A stretch of 9,235 nt of DNA from CAG-877 sp963660495 (GTDB lineage: Bacteria > Bacillota_I > Bacilli_A > RF39 > UBA660), in assembly GCA_963660495.1 (NCBI GenBank), contig CAVKYO010000075.1, forward strand, positions 1 through 9,235. Reading direction: 5' to 3'. Positions 6,828-9,235 of the stretch are shown piece by piece. The notes below the pieces were generated by a model that was not told the origin of the DNA, ran no database searches, and worked only from the letters and a program-made list of their open reading frames with translations. How positions within the stretch are numbered: the stretch's first letter is position 1; every line of letters begins with the position of its first letter. A program made the position numbers and the translations under genes.

Positions 6828-9098
6828 TTAACTCAATCTTATTACTGGAGCTGTTGTATCTACATATAATGTATTAGTATTACATTTTGATACGTTACCA
6901 GCTTTATCTTTTACTATTCCATACCAAGTTGTTCCTTTTGTTTCACCTTGTGTTTTATATGATACTGAGTTGCAAGCTACATTTGATGAAGTTTCTAATC
7001 CATAGCAATTAACTCCAGAACCATCATCTCTATATGTTAAGGTTACACCAACATTACTTATGTACCAGTTGTTATTACCATTTGGTGATGTTGGATTTAA
7101 GCTGATAGAACATATTGGTAAAGTATAATCTATACTTATATTTGTACTTGCTGTTGTACAGTTTTCAGCATGATCACAAGCTTCAAATGTTAATGTTTTA
7201 TTCATTTCTTTTGTATATGGTGATCCATTAGGTGTTATTGTATTTGATTTTGTTTGACTATCGCGAGTGTAACTTTTTGTTGTCCAGTTTGACTCATCAC
7301 TATATATATAATTAAATTTTGCTAGATATGCAGTTTCATCTTCTGCTGTTGCTGATACGTTAAAAGTTTCATTATTTTTGTAATCAGTATTATTGTACCA
7401 TGTTCTAGCATAAGGATTAGATATTGTGATTGTTGGTAAGGTTTTATCAAGCATTATATATGATTCACCTTCAGCACAGTTACCAGCATTATCACATACT
7501 TGGAAGTATACTTTTTCATCTCTATCTTTAGTGAATGGTGTTGTTGTAAAGTTATAACTGTCTCTATTAACATTTCCATTTTTATTTTTAATACCTGAAT
7601 TTGCATATTCTGTCCAAGAAGTACTTGCATATTTATATGAATGATATGCTATACCTGAAATACCTGTTTCGTTGATTGCTATATTATCTGTTTTATCTTT
7701 TGAAGTTATTTTTATTACATAAGCACTATTATTTTTTTTATATTCTGCATAATTAAACCAAGTGTTTAGATATGGATTTGAAATATTTGTTATTTCAGGT
7801 TTAGTTTTATCTATTTTTACTACCGTTGTTGAAATTTCTGAGTAATTTCCAGCTACATCAAGTGCCCTTACTTCGACAATTTCTCCTCTTTCTTTTGTAA
7901 ACGGAGTTGAGGTGAATATTAATTCTTCATTTGGTTCTGCTGATGAGTTTGCCCAAACATGCCATTCATTTTCTGGCTTTCCGTCAGATGCAGTTAAAGT
8001 AGAATTTGGATAACGATATTCTAACTGCTTAATACCTGATGTTACATCCTTAGTAGTTATTGTTATTGTATAATTAAATTTTTTGCCATTTTCATCTGTT
8101 AAGTTAGTCCAAGTGTTCTCATAGTCATTATGAATTATTGGAGTTGTTGGTGGCTCCATGTCTAAGTATACATTAACCGGACATCGTTGTGGATTTCCTT
8201 CCTTATCTTTCACATCAATTAATGCTACTTTTACTGATGAAACATAGCTTTGAGTATATACGTCTTTTTCACAACCTTTATTTGATTGACTATTACATTT
8301 TACTGATATTTCAATTGGTATTGAATCTCTTCCAGTCCATTCTGTCTTTTGACCTGTTAAAGGACTACAGGTTGGATCTTTACTACTCTTTATATCCATT
8401 TCATCTGAAGTTTTTACGGTCTGATTTCCATAATAGTCTGTAATAATTGTTTTTATTTTAATTTTACCTGGTAAATATTTTTCTAATGGTACTGTTATTT
8501 CTATTTCTGTTTTTAGTTTACCTTCAACATCCCCAGAACTTTTTACTTCTATATCATTGTTATAAATAATGTAATTATAACTAGCTATTTTATCTTCATC
8601 TTTCATATTAATTGTTGCGGTTATTTTTGAATAGTCTATTTTACTTTCACTTACTGGCCAATTATTATAATTAAATGTTATTTTTCCTGCTGCATTTGTT
8701 TCAACATTTTTTTCCATTGAATAATTTGGACATACTAATATTACTGAATAACTGTAATGAGTTTTATCATATTTAAAGACTTGGACTGTTGTTTCTTGAG
8801 AATTACATTTACTTTTATGTCTATCAACAACATCTCCTATATATTTTTTTGATTGTAATGTAGAAAGTGTTATATTAGTTCTCATACCTACTCTTTTAGG
8901 TAGGGCATTACGATTATCTTGTGTGTAGCTTTTAGCAGCTGCTATTATTTCATCTTTTTGTGCTTCATAATATTCTTGTTCTGCTTTTTGTAATATATAG
9001 TTAACACTAACAATCGCAATAGTAGATAATAAGCCTAGTATAACTATGGCTGCTAAAATTTCTATTAATGAAAAACCTTTATTTTTCTTTTTATACAT
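6828..9098 (-). CDS. Large type IV prepilin-like protein with Ig-like modules (shorter paralogue)
   Basis: This 756-aa protein is the first gene of the operon. It has the prepilin signal NKG^FSLIE (G8, F9 as +1, E13 as +5), a hydrophobic helix to about 36, and the same head as its neighbour with C98 and C123. Then come an Ig-like domain (~145-238), a four-Cys domain (~241-315; C244, C268, C276, C306), Ig-like domains (~316-429, 430-553, 554-657), and one four-Cys module (~658-747) homologous to the neighbour's 88-aa repeats. It ends at DTTAPVIRLS, only a few residues into the next module, and lacks the InlB-type repeat and Cys-rich tail. It has 14 Cys. The first possible start is GTG at 9107, but GGTGAT (9109-9104) precedes ATG at 9098, giving MYKKKNKG and a leader like the paralogue's, so ATG is chosen. 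Secretion through a type IV pilus or competence-like pseudopilus machine is expected. Whether it is polymerised or a minor/tip pilin cannot be told from sequence. Confidence 0.87.
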   Translation of the reverse strand: MYKKKNKGFSLIEILAAIVILGLLSTIAIVSVNYILQKAEQEYYEAQKDEIIAAAKSYTQDNRNALPKRVGMRTNITLSTLQSKKYIGDVVDRHKSKCNSQETTVQVFKYDKTHYSYSVILVCPNYSMEKNVETNAAGKITFNYNNWPVSESKIDYSKITATINMKDEDKIASYNYIIYNNDIEVKSSGDVEGKLKTEIEITVPLEKYLPGKIKIKTIITDYYGNQTVKTSDEMDIKSSKDPTCSPLTGQKTEWTGRDSIPIEISVKCNSQSNKGCEKDVYTQSYVSSVKVALIDVKDKEGNPQRCPVNVYLDMEPPTTPIIHNDYENTWTNLTDENGKKFNYTITITTKDVTSGIKQLEYRYPNSTLTASDGKPENEWHVWANSSAEPNEELIFTSTPFTKERGEIVEVRALDVAGNYSEISTTVVKIDKTKPEITNISNPYLNTWFNYAEYKKNNSAYVIKITSKDKTDNIAINETGISGIAYHSYKYASTSWTEYANSGIKNKNGNVNRDSYNFTTTPFTKDRDEKVYFQVCDNAGNCAEGESYIMLDKTLPTITISNPYARTWYNNTDYKNNETFNVSATAEDETAYLAKFNYIYSDESNWTTKSYTRDSQTKSNTITPNGSPYTKEMNKTLTFEACDHAENCTTASTNISIDYTLPICSISLNPTSPNGNNNWYISNVGVTLTYRDDGSGVNCYGLETSSNVACNSVSYKTQGETKGTTWYGIVKDKAGNVSKCNTNTLYVDTTAPVIRLS
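6858..7127 (-). repeat. Third copy of the four-Cys module, at the end of the shorter prepilin
   Basis: It encodes the same layout as the two tandem modules at 4250-4777: PxCSIS, NNWYIS, SGVxCYGLxTSSNV, GTTWYGIVKDKAGN, and the four Cys at matching places. It is more diverged than the tandem pair are from each other and is followed after nine residues by the stop codon. Confidence 0.75.
7442..7820 (-). repeat. Long DNA block shared with the downstream paralogue (copy 1)
   Basis: This is the counterpart of 5071-5450, at an offset of about 2,371 bases. Long runs of identical bases surround the codons for GNCAEGESYIMLDKT and for GISGIAYHSY. The flanking domains of the two genes are much less alike. 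Confidence 0.75.
9048..9086 (-). repeat. 39-bp exact match between the two prepilin signal regions
   Basis: Positions 9048-9086 and 6752-6790 are identical; they encode the NKGFSLIEILAA part of the prepilin signal. The surrounding 5' ~300 bases of both genes are also closely similar, including the head domain around KSYTQDNRNALPKRVGM. Confidence 0.8.
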
Positions 9099-9122
9099 TA
9101 CTATCACCCTTTATCATGTTAT

Positions 9123-9138
9123 CTTACTATATTGTAAG
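9123..9138. promoter_or_regulatory. Short dyad at the expected transcription start of the prepilin operon
   Basis: CTTAC-N6-GTAAG is a perfect 5-bp inverted repeat overlapping the edge of the -10 and the likely +1 (near 9130). It could be an operator or a 5'-end hairpin. The arms are short and the DNA AT-rich, so chance is a real alternative. Confidence 0.3.
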
Positions 9139-9165
9139 TATAACTTTTTTGACGTATAAAGTCAA
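9137..9165 (-). promoter_or_regulatory. Sigma-A-type promoter of the prepilin operon
   Basis: On the minus strand -35 TTGACT (9165-9160) and -10 TATACT (9142-9137) are 17 nt apart. A pure A/T stretch (9180-9166) directly upstream of the -35 resembles an UP element. The predicted start near 9130 gives a leader of about 32 nt before ATG at 9098. No other good promoter is seen before the two downstream genes. Confidence 0.8.
9149..9165. promoter_or_regulatory. Inverted repeat overlapping the -35 of the prepilin promoter
   Basis: TTGAC-N7-GTCAA forms perfect 5-bp arms; one arm is the -35 itself. A protein binding here would occlude sigma. No regulator gene lies nearby, and the arms are short, so this is a candidate only. 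Confidence 0.3.
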
Positions 9166-9235
9166 TTTTAAAATTTAAATGATGGTGTAAAATTATTTGG
9201 GGAAAGGCACAAAAAAAGAAAGACCAATGTTATAA

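Noticed and set aside
6800..6835. Possible frameshift joining the two prepilin genes into one
   Set aside because: The gap codes for nothing similar to the modules, and the second gene begins with its own RBS and a full prepilin signal, so these are two genes.
8189..8443. Open frame on the plus strand within the shorter prepilin
   Set aside because: Shadow frame rich in Leu/Phe/Tyr opposite a conserved coding region; no RBS.
9186..9235. T-rich stretch on the minus strand after a possible hairpin arm (ACATTGGTC then TTTCTTTTTTT), perhaps the end of a terminator of the preceding gene
   Set aside because: The other arm would lie outside the window, so the hairpin cannot be confirmed.

Overview
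The window is AT-rich and every gene lies on the minus strand, so the order of transcription runs from high to low coordinates. Tryptophan is encoded by TGG, and one gene ends on TGA, so the standard bacterial code is used and a code-4 Mycoplasma is unlikely. Strong AGGAG/GGAGG ribosome-binding sites, sigma-A-type promoters, U-tract terminators, a CzrA/SmtB-type zinc repressor and Gram-positive-style prepilins suggest a low-GC Bacillota/Bacilli-type organism. It may be one of the small-genome gut lineages, but that placement is inference.

Unit 1 (about 9165 down to 2589) is a predicted three-gene operon behind a good promoter (TTGACT-17-TATACT). The first two genes (6828-9098 and 3116-6805) are tandem paralogues of a very unusual kind: a normal type IV prepilin N-terminus (KG^FSLIE, processed after Gly) and pilin-like head, followed by several hundred to about 1,100 residues of Ig-like, disulfide-rich modules. 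The longer protein (1,229 aa) carries extra modules at its C-terminus: two 88-aa tandem repeats, an InlB-type (Listeria-Bacteroides) repeat and a cysteine-rich tail. The shorter one (756 aa) stops a few residues into what would be the next repeat. The third gene (2661-3107) encodes a small membrane-anchored extracellular protein whose RBS overlaps the stop codon of the giant prepilin. A hairpin plus U-tract at 2589-2626 ends the unit. No prepilin peptidase, assembly ATPase or pilus platform gene is in the window, so a surface adhesin or pilus-tip role is inferred from architecture.

Unit 2 (2587 down to 1) starts immediately after that terminator. It is a metal-responsive operon: an ArsR/SmtB-family repressor with a complete alpha-5 zinc site (D-x-H-x10-H-x2-E), its palindromic operator just downstream of the -10, and directly abutting it a P1B-type Zn/Cd-exporting ATPase without an N-terminal metal-binding domain. 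A small two-TM protein with a lysine-rich tail follows, perhaps also driven by its own extended -10 promoter, and the unit ends at a strong hairpin terminator at the window edge. The logic is standard: excess zinc releases the repressor and the pump is made.

The part most worth attention is the pair of giant prepilins and their coupled small partner. The zinc operon is well explained by known families.
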